From Accumulibacter sp. (GTDB taxonomy: Bacteria; Pseudomonadota; Gammaproteobacteria; Burkholderiales; Rhodocyclaceae): a DNA stretch of 64,000 bases. The number at the start of each line of letters is the position of its first letter. Position 1 is the first letter of the stretch. The stretch is from positions 124,001-188,000 of the forward strand of contig JACKLX010000005.1 in NCBI GenBank assembly GCA_024235695.1, read 5' to 3'. Position numbers and translations under genes: made by a program. The notes beneath the pieces were generated by a model. The model had not been told where the DNA came from. It saw only the letters and a list, made by a program, of their open reading frames with translations, and made no database searches. Below are positions 38,048 to 47,157 of the stretch, piece by piece.

Positions 38048-38053
38048 CTCCTT

Positions 38054-39340
38054 TCAGCTCGCGGCCGCTTTCGCGGCATCGTCTGCGGCGGCTGTCCCTG
38101 CCACCTGCCGCTGGTAGCGCCGGCCAAGTCGCCGACCCAGCCAGGCGAGCGCCAGGGCAGCGGGAATTGCCGCCAGGGCGACGCCCGGCGTGGCCAGGCC
38201 GGCGGCGGCGTGCAACCAGGCGCCGAGGGCGTCGCCGGCCCGCGAGACGACGGTGTCGAGGACGTTCTTGGCCTTGTAGCGGGATTCCCGGTCGACGGCG
38301 GTGAACAGCGCCTCGCGGGCCGGCCGCATCAGGCCGTGGCCGCCAGCCCGCGAAAGGAGCTGGATCAGCAGCAGCACGGTCAGCACCGGCATCGCCGCCA
38401 GTATCGCCAGCGGCACCAGCAGCAGCAGCGGTACCGCCGCCAGCGTCAGGCCAACGCCCAGCTTCTGCATCAGCCGGCCGGCAAGCAGCGCCTGCAGGCC
38501 AAGCGCCAGCAGGTTGACCGCCAGATCAATCGCCGCGAAGAGCTGGGTGCGCGCTTCGGCCGACAGGGCGGCGGCCTTGACCAGGCGCGCCTGCTCGAAG
38601 TAGACGAAGGTGCCGAGCACGCTTTGCAGCACGATCAGCAGCCCGATCATCGCCAGATAGGGTGACGCGGCGACCTCGGCCAGCCCGGCCCAGATGCTGC
38701 CGCCGAGTGGCTGGCCGGCAGCCACCTCGGGCTGCCGGTCCACCACCTGCAGGAGGCACAACAACGAAAGCATCAGCAAGGCCGCAGAGACCAGCAACAG
38801 GCCATGCACCCCGACGGCGTGCACCGACAGGGCAGTGATCGTCGGACCGACCAGCGCCCCGCTGCTGCCGCCAGCGGCAATCATCCCGAACAGCCGCCGC
38901 GCCTGCGCGTGCTCGAAGCGGTCGGCCATCGTCGTCCAGAACAGCGAGACGACGACCAGGTTGAAGACGCTGACCCAGACGAAGAGCGCCAGCGCCGCGG
39001 CAGTCGAAGCGCCGCCGGCGATCGACGCCTGAAAGCCGGCCAGCACCGCCGCCGTGATCCCGAACACCGTCGCCAGCAGCCGCCGCCGTCGCAGGCGCGC
39101 CGCCGCCCAGCCATACAGCGGCACGATCGCCAGCATGCCGGCCAGGGTCAGCGTGAATGCCCATTGCAGCTTGTCCGGCCCGATCTCGACGCCCATCTCC
39201 TCGCGTACCGGGCGCAGCACGTAATAGCCGGCCAGCAGCAGAAAAAAACCGGTGAACGCCCAGAACAGGAGGCGCCCCTCGCCCGGACGGCAGTCGACCA
39301 GCCGCGCGCCAAGTGCAGCCGCTGCCGACGGCACGCTCAC
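38054..39340 (-). CDS. MFS-type carrier resembling ATP/ADP translocase family
   Basis: A 428-residue protein with about 12 membrane helices. The N-terminus LLFWAFTGFFLLLAGYYVLRPVREEM with the loop VLRPVREEMG near residues 41-50 and the FNLVVVSLFWTTMADRF segment near 125-141 match bacterial members of the ATP:ADP antiporter (AAA)-like MFS group, which includes non-parasite proteins of unknown substrate. Start overlaps the dioxygenase stop by 4 bases. Substrate unknown. Confidence 0.75.
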   Translation of the reverse strand: MSVPSAAAALGARLVDCRPGEGRLLFWAFTGFFLLLAGYYVLRPVREEMGVEIGPDKLQWAFTLTLAGMLAIVPLYGWAAARLRRRRLLATVFGITAAVLAGFQASIAGGASTAAALALFVWVSVFNLVVVSLFWTTMADRFEHAQARRLFGMIAAGGSSGALVGPTITALSVHAVGVHGLLLVSAALLMLSLLCLLQVVDRQPEVAAGQPLGGSIWAGLAEVAASPYLAMIGLLIVLQSVLGTFVYFEQARLVKAAALSAEARTQLFAAIDLAVNLLALGLQALLAGRLMQKLGVGLTLAAVPLLLLVPLAILAAMPVLTVLLLIQLLSRAGGHGLMRPAREALFTAVDRESRYKAKNVLDTVVSRAGDALGAWLHAAAGLATPGVALAAIPAALALAWLGRRLGRRYQRQVAGTAAADDAAKAAAS

Positions 39341-39993
39341 CCCTTGCCCGACCCGGCCGGCGCGATGGCTCCGAGGACGATGTCGAAGCGGGCGAGCAAC
39401 TCACCGCCAGCCGCCGGCCGCTCGAAGGTCGCCAGCAGGGCGGCGCGTGCCTGCGGCTGACGGACACTGCGGAGCAGTCCGTCGCCGGCGTTCTCCAGCG
39501 CCCCGGCGACATACATCTGGGTGACCAGCGGCGCACGGTCGGCAACGGTAACGGCGAAATGGACGTGCGGCGCGCGGCCGGGATAGGCCACCGGTTTGAT
39601 GGTGCGAAATCGGTAGCCGCCATCGCTGCCGGTGGTAAAGCGCCCGTAGCCCTGAAAGTTGGCATCCAGCGGACGGTCACTGCCGTCGTCGGGGTGGTGG
39701 TAGCGGCCGAAAGCGTTGCACTGCCAGATTTCCACCCGCGCCGCGGCGACCGGCTGGCCCGCTTCATCGACGACGCGACCGTGCAGGTGGCAGATCTCGC
39801 CCTGCGCGATGCCCCGCTGGCCGGCGACGCTGACCAGATCGTTGTCACTGTCCAGTGGCAGTTGCCGCGGGAAAAAAGGCCCCAGCGCCTGCGCCGGGGT
39901 TCGCAACAGCCGGGCCCAGGCGGGCAGCGCGAGCGACAGTCCGGTAGTGCCGGCGGTCGCCAGCAGAATGCGGCGTCGGGTTGAACTCGACAT
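39337..39993 (-). CDS. Exported intradiol ring-cleavage dioxygenase
   Basis: A 218-residue enzyme of the protocatechuate 3,4-dioxygenase/catechol 1,2-dioxygenase family with an iron(III) site: Tyr98 in GRYHHP, Tyr137 in VAYPGR and His143/His145 in APHVHF. The N-terminus (SSTRRRILLATAGTTGLSLA) is a Tat-like leader. GGAG lies 6 bases before the ATG at 39993, which excludes a longer start. Secreted dioxygenases of this size are known in some bacteria; substrate unknown. First gene of the minus-strand cluster, overlapping the carrier gene by 4 bases. Confidence 0.84.
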   Translation of the reverse strand: MSSSTRRRILLATAGTTGLSLALPAWARLLRTPAQALGPFFPRQLPLDSDNDLVSVAGQRGIAQGEICHLHGRVVDEAGQPVAAARVEIWQCNAFGRYHHPDDGSDRPLDANFQGYGRFTTGSDGGYRFRTIKPVAYPGRAPHVHFAVTVADRAPLVTQMYVAGALENAGDGLLRSVRQPQARAALLATFERPAAGGELLARFDIVLGAIAPAGSGKG

Positions 39994-40079
39994 CGGGATC
40001 TCCAGGGCTTCGGGCATTCGACCGGGGCCACCGCCGATGATTCAGTCGGCCAGTCCGCTGGCAGCGCGCGCCGCGCCGG

Positions 40080-40841
40080 CTAGCTCTTGAGCCGGTAGCC
40101 GGTCTTGAAGATCCACGCCACGATTGCCAGGAACACCGCGAGGAACAACAGCGTCATCGCCAGGCTGATGCCGACACTGACGTCGGCGACGTCGTAGAAG
40201 CTCCAGCGGAAGCCACTGACCAGATAGACCACCGGGTTGAACAGGGTGATCGTCTGCCAGATCGGCGGCAGCATGTTGATCGAGTAGAAGCTGCCGCCAA
40301 GGAAGGTCAGGGGCGTGATGATCAGCAGCGGAACGAGTTGCAGCTTCTCGAAATTGTCGGCCCAGATGCCGATGATGAAACCGAACAGACTGAAGGTCAC
40401 CGCCGTCAGCACCAGGAAGAGCAGCATCCAGACCGGGTGCGCGACGTGGATCGGCACGAACAGGCCGGCCGTGGCGAGGATGATCAGGCCGAGGATCGTC
40501 GACTTGGTCGCCGCCGCGCCGACGTAACTGGCGGCAATCTCGAGATACGACACCGGCGCCGACAGCAATTCGTAGATCGTGCCGGTGAACTTCGGAAAGT
40601 AGATACCGAAGGACGCGTTGGAGACGCTCTGGGTCAGCAGCGACAACATGATCAGCCCCGGCACGATGAACGCACCGTAGCTGATGCCGTCGATCTCGGC
40701 GATGCGCGAGCCGATCGCGGCGCCGAAGACGACGAAGTACAGCGAGGTAGAGATCACCGGCGAGACGATGCTCTGCAGCAGCGTTCGGCGGGTACGCGCC
40801 ATCTCGAAGAGGTAGATCGCACGCATCGCCTGCACGTTCAT
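40080..40841 (-). CDS. ABC-2 type transporter permease
   Basis: A 253-residue permease with six membrane helices: [20 protein letters not shown] (cytoplasmic N-terminus), [33 protein letters not shown], and the ABC-2 signature-like [17 protein letters not shown] near 90-107, then [14 protein letters not shown] at the end. This is the membrane half of an exporter of the YadH/DrrB class. The ATG overlaps the stop of the ATPase gene by 4 bases. Substrate unknown (lipid, polysaccharide or drug). Confidence 0.9.
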   Translation of the reverse strand: MNVQAMRAIYLFEMARTRRTLLQSIVSPVISTSLYFVVFGAAIGSRIAEIDGISYGAFIVPGLIMLSLLTQSVSNASFGIYFPKFTGTIYELLSAPVSYLEIAASYVGAAATKSTILGLIILATAGLFVPIHVAHPVWMLLFLVLTAVTFSLFGFIIGIWADNFEKLQLVPLLIITPLTFLGGSFYSINMLPPIWQTITLFNPVVYLVSGFRWSFYDVADVSVGISLAMTLLFLAVFLAIVAWIFKTGYRLKS

Positions 40842-41764
40842 TTGGCGTCCTTCACCAGGCTGACGAAGATCTCTTCCAGGGAACTCTGCGTGGTGTGCAG
40901 ATCCTTGAACTCGATCGCCGCGTCGTTGAGCGCCTTGAGCAGCGCAATGATGCCGGTGTGTTCGCCCTGCGCGTCGTAGGTATAGGTCAGCTCGCTGCCG
41001 TCGCTCGACAGCTCGAGCTGGTAGGCGGCAAGCGCCGGCGGGATGCGGTCGACAGCGGTCTGCAGCTGCAGCGTCAGCTGCTTCTTGCCGAGCTTGCGCA
41101 TCAACTCGGCCTTTTCTTCGACGAGAATGATCTCGCCCTTGCTGATCACGCCGATCCGGTCGGCCATCTCTTCCGCCTCGTCGATGTAGTGGGTGGTCAG
41201 GATGATGGTTACCCCGGTGGCCTTGAGCGAGCGCACCAGCTGCCACATGTCGCGGCGCAGGTTGACGTCGACACCGGCGGTCGGTTCGTCGAGAAAGAGA
41301 ATGTCGGGCTCGTGCGACAGAGCCTTGGCGATCAGCAGACGGCGCTTCATGCCACCGGAAAGGGTGATGATGCGGCTGTCCTTCCTGTCCCACAGCGACA
41401 GATCGCGCAACAGCTTTTCGAGGTAGCCGGGATTGGCGCGCTTGCCGAACAGGCCACGGCTGAACGACACCGTCGCCCACACCGACTCGAAAGCGTCCGT
41501 GGTCAGTTCCTGCGGCACCAGGCCGATCCGGGCGCGGGCGGCACGGTAATCGGCGACGATGTCGTGGCCGTCGACCCGCACGCTGCCGGCGCTGGCCGTG
41601 ACGATCCCGCAGATGATGCTGATCAAGGTCGTCTTGCCGGCACCGTTGGGGCCCAACAAGGCGAAGATTTCGCCACGGCGAATATCCAGATTGACGCTCT
41701 TGAGGGCCTGGAAACGCGAGGCGTAGGTCTTGGAGAGGTCGCTTACGGCGATGATGGTCTGCAT
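40838..41764 (-). CDS. ABC transporter ATP-binding protein (CcmA/YadG class)
   Basis: A 308-residue ATPase. Walker [10 protein letters not shown] near 38-46, Q-loop LVPQEL near 87, signature LSGGMKRRL near 141, Walker [14 protein letters not shown] near 160, H-loop TTHY near 197. A C-terminal extension of about 80 residues ([20 protein letters not shown] ...) is typical of the DrrA/YadG class. The frame runs far upstream, but the conserved start is [14 protein letters not shown]. Coupled by a 4-base overlap to the permease. Divergent from trpG. Confidence 0.92.
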   Translation of the reverse strand: MQTIIAVSDLSKTYASRFQALKSVNLDIRRGEIFALLGPNGAGKTTLISIICGIVTASAGSVRVDGHDIVADYRAARARIGLVPQELTTDAFESVWATVSFSRGLFGKRANPGYLEKLLRDLSLWDRKDSRIITLSGGMKRRLLIAKALSHEPDILFLDEPTAGVDVNLRRDMWQLVRSLKATGVTIILTTHYIDEAEEMADRIGVISKGEIILVEEKAELMRKLGKKQLTLQLQTAVDRIPPALAAYQLELSSDGSELTYTYDAQGEHTGIIALLKALNDAAIEFKDLHTTQSSLEEIFVSLVKDAK

Positions 41765-41870
41765 CAGCGTGACCATAGCAGATCGCGGCGATGCGTTGGC
41801 GACGTCGGCGACGAATCCCCGGCGGTCGCCGCCGAAGTGGTGTTGAGCCGGCGTCGATCCGGCATCGAAC

Positions 41871-41899
41871 TTGAGCCGCACTCTCGTGCAGGCGATAAT
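41871..41899 (+). promoter_or_regulatory. Candidate promoter of trpG-trpD-uma2-trpC
   Basis: TTGAGC (41871-41876) and GATAAT (41894-41899) are 17 bases apart. Transcription would begin near 41906, about 120 bases before trpG, so the trpGDC block probably has its own promoter, separate from trpE. Confidence 0.6.
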
Positions 41900-42024
41900 A
41901 CGCGCGCGCCGGGTGGGCGATGCCGGCGCGGTCGGCAAACGACCAGGACGCGTCACCGGACAGCGGCCAGCAGCCCCGACCGTCGTCGGCAATTCATACA
42001 CCATATCAACGGGATGGCCAGCAA

Positions 42025-42597
42025 ATGCTGCTGATGATCGATAACTACGACTCCTTCACCTACAATCTCGTCCAGTACTTCGGCGAATTGGGGCAGCAGG
42101 TCAGGGTGGTCCGCAACGACGCCATCTCGATTGCCGAGATCGCCCGCCTCGACCCGGCATTGCTGGTGATCTCTCCCGGGCCCTGCGCACCGGGGCAGGC
42201 CGGCATTTCGCTGGCGGCGATTCGCGAGTTTTCCGGCCGGATTCCCCTGCTGGGCGTCTGCCTGGGCCACCAGGCGATTGGCGAGGCCTTCGGTGGCCGC
42301 GTCGTCCATGCCCGCAAGCTGATGCACGGCAAGGTATCGGCGGTGCATCACAGCGGACAGGGGGTCTTTCGCGGTCTGCCCAATCCCCTGACCTGCACGC
42401 GCTATCATTCGCTGGCGATCGAGCGCGAGTCGCTGCCGGACTGTCTGGAGATCACCGCCTGGACCGACGACGGCGAGATCATGGCCCTGCGCCATCGCCA
42501 GCTGGCCGTCGAGGGAGTCCAGTTCCACCCGGAATCGATTCTCACCGAGCGCGGCCACGATCTGTTGAAGAACTTTCTCGAGGAGCACGGCCAATGA
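42025..42597 (+). CDS. trpG: Anthranilate synthase component II (glutamine amidotransferase)
   Basis: A 190-residue class I amidotransferase that supplies ammonia to Trp[15 protein letters not shown] near 6-19; nucleophile Cys79 in [15 protein letters not shown]; His168 and Glu170 in [11 protein letters not shown]. In many bacteria it also serves p-aminobenzoate synthase; the single copy seen here could serve both. Stop overlaps trpD start by 4 bases. Confidence 0.96.
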   Translation: MLLMIDNYDSFTYNLVQYFGELGQQVRVVRNDAISIAEIARLDPALLVISPGPCAPGQAGISLAAIREFSGRIPLLGVCLGHQAIGEAFGGRVVHARKLMHGKVSAVHHSGQGVFRGLPNPLTCTRYHSLAIERESLPDCLEITAWTDDGEIMALRHRQLAVEGVQFHPESILTERGHDLLKNFLEEHGQ

Positions 42598-43619
42598 AGC
42601 CGCAGGAAGCCCTGGCGCGGGTCATCGAACACCGCGAAATCTTTCATGACGAGATGGTCTCGCTGATGCGCCAGATCATGGGCGGCGAAGTGACGCCGGT
42701 GATGATCGCGGCGATCATCGTCGGGCTGCGCGTGAAGAAGGAAACGATCGGCGAAATCGCCGCCGCGGCGGCGGTGATGCGTGAGCTGTCGACCAAGGTG
42801 ACGGTCAGCGACCGCGAACGCCTGGTCGACACCTGCGGCACCGGTGGCGACGGTGCGCAGACCTTCAACATCTCGACCGCGGCGATGTTCGTCGCCGCTG
42901 CCGCCGGCGCCCGCGTCGCCAAGCATGGCGGCCGCTCGGTGTCGTCGCAATCGGGCAGCGCCGACGTCCTCGAAGCACTTGGCGTCAATATCAACCTGAC
43001 GCCCGAGCAGGTCGGACAGAGCGTGGACGAGGTCGGCATCGGCTTCATGTTCGCGCCCAATCACCACAGCGCGATGAAACACGCGGCGCCGGTCCGTCGC
43101 GAACTCGGCGTGCGCACGCTGTTCAACATACTCGGACCGCTGACCAACCCCGCCGGCGCCGCCAACCAGCTGCTTGGCGTCTTTCACCCCGACCTGGTCG
43201 GCATCCAGGTGCGCGTCCTGCAGCGGCTCGGCAGTTCGCACGCCCTGACCGTTTTCGGCCGCGAGGGCCTTGACGAGATCTCGATTTCCGGCGAGACGCT
43301 GGTCGGCGAACTGAAGAACGGCCGCATCGACGAATACACCATCCACCCCGAGCAGTTCAACCTGCCGGTGCACGACCCCGGCGTCCTGCGCGTCGCCAAC
43401 GTCGAGGAATCGAAGGCGATGCTGCTGGCGACGCTGCAGAACCGGAAAGGCGCCGCGCGCGACATCGTCGCGCTCAACGCCGGCGCCAGCATCTACGTCA
43501 GCGGTCTGAGCGAGACGCTCGCCGGCGGCGTCGAGCGGGCCTTCGAGGCCATCGCTTCGGGCGCCGCGCTCGCCCGGCTTGACGAGCTGATTGCCTTCAG
43601 CCGCGGCTTTTCGGCCTGA
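42594..43619 (+). CDS. trpD: Anthranilate phosphoribosyltransferase
   Basis: A 341-residue enzyme transferring phosphoribose to anthranilate. [17 protein letters not shown] near 78-94 (phosphate-binding), [19 protein letters not shown] near 104-122 and [13 protein letters not shown] near 175-187 match. ATGA overlap with trpG. It is followed after 26 bases not by trpC but by a Uma2 family gene. Confidence 0.97.
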   Translation: MKPQEALARVIEHREIFHDEMVSLMRQIMGGEVTPVMIAAIIVGLRVKKETIGEIAAAAAVMRELSTKVTVSDRERLVDTCGTGGDGAQTFNISTAAMFVAAAAGARVAKHGGRSVSSQSGSADVLEALGVNINLTPEQVGQSVDEVGIGFMFAPNHHSAMKHAAPVRRELGVRTLFNILGPLTNPAGAANQLLGVFHPDLVGIQVRVLQRLGSSHALTVFGREGLDEISISGETLVGELKNGRIDEYTIHPEQFNLPVHDPGVLRVANVEESKAMLLATLQNRKGAARDIVALNAGASIYVSGLSETLAGGVERAFEAIASGAALARLDELIAFSRGFSA

Positions 43620-43645
43620 CCGGCGGCGTCACCAGGGAGACAGCG

Positions 43646-44281
43646 ATGGCCACCGAGCAGGCTGAACAGCGCTTCGACGCTGCCGCTTACCTTGCCTGGG
43701 AGGAAACCCGGGCCGAACGCCACGAGCACCTTGCCGGCGAGGTCCTGGCGATGGTCGGTGTCCGCCAGTCGCACAATGTCGCGACGCCGAACCTGGCGAC
43801 CGCGCTACGAACCGAACCCAGGGGCAGTCGCTGTCGCGTCTTCAGCGAATCGGTCAAGGCGCGGGGCGAAGCGGCGGGCCGTTTTTTCTGCCCGGACGTC
43901 CTGGTCACCTGCAACCCGCGCAACCGCCTGACGCCGGCCTACGCCAGCCACCCGCTGCTGCGTGCCGAACTGCTGTCGCAAAGCACCGCGGCCTTCGACC
44001 GTGGCGGCAGGTTTGCCGCCTATCGCAAGCTGGCGAGCCTGCAGGAATACGTGCTGATCGACATCGCTGCGCGGCGCGTCGAAGCCTTCCGGCGCGACCC
44101 CGAGAATCACTGGCTGCTGCATGACCATGCTCCGGGCGACAGCGTCGCGTTCGCTTCGCTGGCCCGGCGGCTGCCGGTTGAGCAACTGCTCGAAGATGCG
44201 GGCGAAGGCTACCAGGGCGACCAGGCGATCCAGGCCATCCAGGCCAAGGCCGCAGCGTCGCCGGCAACAGCGCCGCGATGA
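43646..44281 (+). CDS. Uma2 family protein (putative PD-(D/E)XK nuclease), inserted in the trp operon
   Basis: A 211-residue Uma2/DUF820 protein. Motifs: [21 protein letters not shown] near 18-38, [19 protein letters not shown] near 54-72, the acidic FCPDVLVTC near 80-88, and [23 protein letters not shown] followed by [15 protein letters not shown] (about 108-150). The PD-(D/E)XK-like acids are kept. The C-terminus has an odd repeat [15 protein letters not shown]. The gene has GGAGA before the ATG and its stop overlaps trpC by 4 bases. Uma2 proteins multiply in some genomes and may be mobile; function unknown. Confidence 0.85.
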   Translation: MATEQAEQRFDAAAYLAWEETRAERHEHLAGEVLAMVGVRQSHNVATPNLATALRTEPRGSRCRVFSESVKARGEAAGRFFCPDVLVTCNPRNRLTPAYASHPLLRAELLSQSTAAFDRGGRFAAYRKLASLQEYVLIDIAARRVEAFRRDPENHWLLHDHAPGDSVAFASLARRLPVEQLLEDAGEGYQGDQAIQAIQAKAAASPATAPR

Positions 44282-45066
44282 GCGACATCCTCGAGCGGAT
44301 TCTCGCCGTCAAGCGTGACGAAGTCGCCGCGGCACGGGCGACGACGCCATTGCAGGAGGTGCGCGCGGTGGCCGAGAGGCAGCCCCCGGCGCGCGACTTC
44401 GTCGGCGCGATACGCGGCAAGATCGCCGCTGGCCAAGCGGCGGTGATCGCCGAAATCAAGAAGGCCAGCCCATCGCGGGGAGTGCTGCGGGCCGACTTTC
44501 GGCCGGCCGAAATCGCCGCCAGCTACCAGCGGCACGGCGCCGCCTGCCTGTCGGTGCTCACCGACGCGCCGTTCTTCCAGGGCGCCGCGGCCTATCTGCA
44601 GGCCGCCCGGGCAGCCTGCGCCCTGCCGGTCTTGCGCAAGGACTTCCTGGTGGACGCCTATCAGGTGTACCAGGCGCGCGCGATGGGCGCCGACGCGATC
44701 CTCCTGATCGCCGCCGCGCTCGACCTCGCCGTCATGCGCGACTTCGAGGCGATTGCCGACAGCCTCGGCATGGCGGTGCTCGTCGAAGTGCACAACGGCC
44801 AGGAACTCGATCTGGCGCTGCAGCTCGCAACACCGCTGATCGGCATCAACAACCGCAACCTGCGCAGCTTCGAAGTCAGACTCGCGACGACGCTCGAGCT
44901 CCTGCCATCGATTGCCGGCGATCGCGTCGTCGTCACCGAAAGCGGCATTCTCGCCAGGCGCGACGTGCAGCTGATGCGCGACCACGGCGTCAATGCCTTT
45001 CTCGTCGGCGAAGCCTTCATGCGCGCGGCCGAACCGGGGCAGGCGCTGGCCGAGCTGTTTTCCTGA
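44278..45066 (+). CDS. trpC: Indole-3-glycerol-phosphate synthase
   Basis: A 262-residue TIM-barrel enzyme closing the indole ring. [18 protein letters not shown] near 56-73, [21 protein letters not shown] near 121-141, [14 protein letters not shown] near 188-201 and [15 protein letters not shown] near 220-234 match. The ATG overlaps the Uma2 stop by 4 bases, so its translation depends on the inserted gene. It is the last trp gene in this window. Confidence 0.97.
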   Translation: MSDILERILAVKRDEVAAARATTPLQEVRAVAERQPPARDFVGAIRGKIAAGQAAVIAEIKKASPSRGVLRADFRPAEIAASYQRHGAACLSVLTDAPFFQGAAAYLQAARAACALPVLRKDFLVDAYQVYQARAMGADAILLIAAALDLAVMRDFEAIADSLGMAVLVEVHNGQELDLALQLATPLIGINNRNLRSFEVRLATTLELLPSIAGDRVVVTESGILARRDVQLMRDHGVNAFLVGEAFMRAAEPGQALAELFS

Positions 45067-45669
45067 AACCGGCAGCGAAAGGCCGCCCGACGCCGACGCT
45101 CAGGCCGTCGACGGAGCGATCAGCGGCACCGCCGGCGCCGGGCCCACGGCCGCTTCAAGCTTCTTTCGCGTGTCGTGTCGGGCCGGACGAACGACGACCT
45201 GATCGTTCTCGCAGACGAATTCGACCGCGGCCGGTGGCAGCCATCCGGCCGCAGCGCGGAACGCCTGCGGGATGGTGACCTGACCTTTGCCGCTGAAGCG
45301 CCTGCTGACGCCCCGTCGGCAAGCCGCAAGAGCCGCAGGAAACACGAGCAGGAAACGAGTGGGAATCCTGCCTGCGGCTCATCCGGCGAGCAGGCTGGTC
45401 GCGCAGCGACTGACCGGGCTCGCCCGACCGTGTCGAAAGTCCGCGGATGGTCGCCCAATTCGCCGTCAGCGCAGCTTCCCCATACGAATCATCAGGTCTG
45501 TGGCAAAAAACCAACATCTGCTGCCCGATAGTCGGTGAAAGCGCTCGGCGCGCTTGCCCCGCCTGTCGGCGCTTGCCACAATCGCCTCAACTTCTCGTCG
45601 ATAGCGAGAGGCCCAGTTTGATGAAGCACCAGTTGTATTCATTGATCGCAAACCTAGAGGAGATTCACC
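45067..45669. other. Intergenic region after trpC, no clear gene except a weak AbrB-like frame
   Basis: About 600 bases. Several overlapping frames here have no recognisable domain apart from the AbrB-like one on the minus strand. The region ends with the first porin's ribosome site (AGAGGAG). Confidence 0.5.
45100..45345 (-). CDS. Possible AbrB/SpoVT-like DNA-binding fragment
   Basis: An 81-residue frame with a stretch like the swapped-hairpin AbrB domain: FSGKGQVTIPQAFRAAAGW near 17-35 and VCENDQVVVRPA near 44-55. AbrB-type antitoxins have SKGQVTIPK, so the similarity is real but the N-terminus (FPAALAACRRGVSRR) is not typical, the start is a GTG without a ribosome site, and no toxin gene lies beside it. 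It may be a decayed or solitary antitoxin. Confidence 0.4.
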   Translation of the reverse strand: MFPAALAACRRGVSRRFSGKGQVTIPQAFRAAAGWLPPAAVEFVCENDQVVVRPARHDTRKKLEAAVGPAPAVPLIAPSTA

Positions 45670-46794
45670 ATGCAAAAGAAACTGATCGCCCTGGCCGTCG
45701 CCGGCCTGGCTTCGGGCGCTGCCATTGCCCAGACCAACGTCACCATTTACGGCATCGCTGACGCCGGCTACATCTACAGCTCGGGTGGCACCCCCACCGG
45801 CGTCCCGGGTACCTACACCTTCAGCGGCATCCAGTCGGGCCTGCTGAGCGGTTCGCGTCTTGGCTTCAAGGGCGAGGAAGCCCTCGGCAACGGCCTCAAG
45901 GCGATCTTCACCCTTGAGTACTCGCTGACCATCGACAACAACACCGGTATCGGCAGCACCGGCGGCCTCAACGCCCGGCAGCAATTCGTCGGCCTGTCGA
46001 GCGACAAGCTCGGTACCGTCGCCCTCGGTCGTCAATATGCTCCCGGCTTCGGCGCCACGGTCCGCAACGACGCTTTCGGCGGCGCTGTTTTCGCACCGCA
46101 GTCCTTCCTGAGCAACCAGGCCGGCAACACCATCACGCCGAACAGCCCGGCGCGCTGGGACAACGCCGTCTCCTACGCGTCGCCGAACTGGACCGGCTTC
46201 ACCGCTTCGGCGATCTACGGTTTCGGTGAAAGCAGCCTCGGCGGTTACAACAACGCCAGCACCTCCGACAACGGCAAGTTCGGCATCGGCGGCAACTATG
46301 CCAACGGCCCGATCAACCTCGACCTCGTCTACCAGACCCGTCAGAACGTCGTCACCAGCTTCCCGACCCCGATCACCCAGGGCAACGACATCAACGAGTA
46401 CTACATCGGCGGTAGCTATGACTTCAAGATGGCCAAGGTGATGGGTTCGTGGCAGCAGCAGAACGACAAGAACTCGGCCAACCTCGACAACTCGGTCTGG
46501 TCGCTGGGCGTCGTCGTGCCGGTGCTGGCCGCCAGCAACATCCACTTCAGCTACGCCCAACTGCTGTGGGATCAGGGCAAGATCCTCGGCATCCCGGGTA
46601 CCGGCCTGAACAACAACAGCCAGTCGGCCGCGCTGGGCTGGACGACCAACATGTCCAAGCGCACGACGCTCTACGCCGGCTACGTCTGGACGAAGAACGA
46701 CAACAACAGCACGGGTAACGGTCCGGTCGCGGGCATCGGTGCCCCGGGCGAGACCAACAACACGTTCCTGGCGGGTGTGCGTCACGCTTTCTGA
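45670..46794 (+). CDS. Gram-negative general porin (first of two)
   Basis: A 374-residue outer-membrane beta-barrel. Signal peptide MQKKLIALAVAGLASGAAIA ending before QTNVTIYG. Typical of betaproteobacterial porins: IYGIADAGYIYSSGG, SRLGFKGEEALGNGLKAIFT near 57-76, ARQQFVGLSSDKLGTVALGRQ near 100-120 and a terminal Phe (VRHAF). GAGGAG precedes the ATG by 6-7 bases. Followed by a strong terminator. Presumed nonspecific uptake of small solutes. Confidence 0.95.
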   Translation: MQKKLIALAVAGLASGAAIAQTNVTIYGIADAGYIYSSGGTPTGVPGTYTFSGIQSGLLSGSRLGFKGEEALGNGLKAIFTLEYSLTIDNNTGIGSTGGLNARQQFVGLSSDKLGTVALGRQYAPGFGATVRNDAFGGAVFAPQSFLSNQAGNTITPNSPARWDNAVSYASPNWTGFTASAIYGFGESSLGGYNNASTSDNGKFGIGGNYANGPINLDLVYQTRQNVVTSFPTPITQGNDINEYYIGGSYDFKMAKVMGSWQQQNDKNSANLDNSVWSLGVVVPVLAASNIHFSYAQLLWDQGKILGIPGTGLNNNSQSAALGWTTNMSKRTTLYAGYVWTKNDNNSTGNGPVAGIGAPGETNNTFLAGVRHAF

Positions 46795-46821
46795 TTTCGA
46801 CCAGGGTCATTGCTTCTTTGA

Positions 46822-46848
46822 ACGGGCGCTTCGGCGCCCGTTTTTTTT
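46822..46848 (+). terminator. Intrinsic terminator after porin 1
   Basis: ACGGGCGC (46822-46829), loop TTCG, GCGCCCGT (46834-46841), followed by a run of T. An 8-bp GC-rich stem with a UUCG-type tetraloop and T-tract: a strong Rho-independent terminator. Confidence 0.92.
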
Positions 46849-47157
46849 CCACCGAACCACCCACCGCAAGCGTCCGCTCTGCCGGCGGGGCTCGAGGCAG
46901 TGAAGCCGGACGCCGGACGGTCGTGCCAGACCACCGAACCCGGCGGCAGAGCTTTCCCATGGCGCCACAACGACTGTGGTGCAAACACAACAAAGCGGCC
47001 GACGAGCGCCGATCGACGCCCGTCGCACTTGCCGACGCCGACCACTGGCTGCGAGAATTCGCTCAAGGACTTCGCACCCGGCCCCGCTTCGCAGCGGACC
47101 AGTACGGCGGACCGGTTCCAGCCCAATCGATTGCACGACACACAGGAGATCACTGAC
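46849..47157. other. Spacer between the two porin genes, no gene seen
   Basis: About 310 bases between the first porin's terminator and the second porin's start. No convincing frame. It should contain the promoter of the second porin. ACAGGAG precedes the ATG at 47158. Confidence 0.5.

Noticed and set aside
40842-41480. N-terminal extension of the ABC permease
   Set aside because: It is an out-of-frame shadow of the ATPase gene; the permease begins at the ATG that overlaps the ATPase stop.
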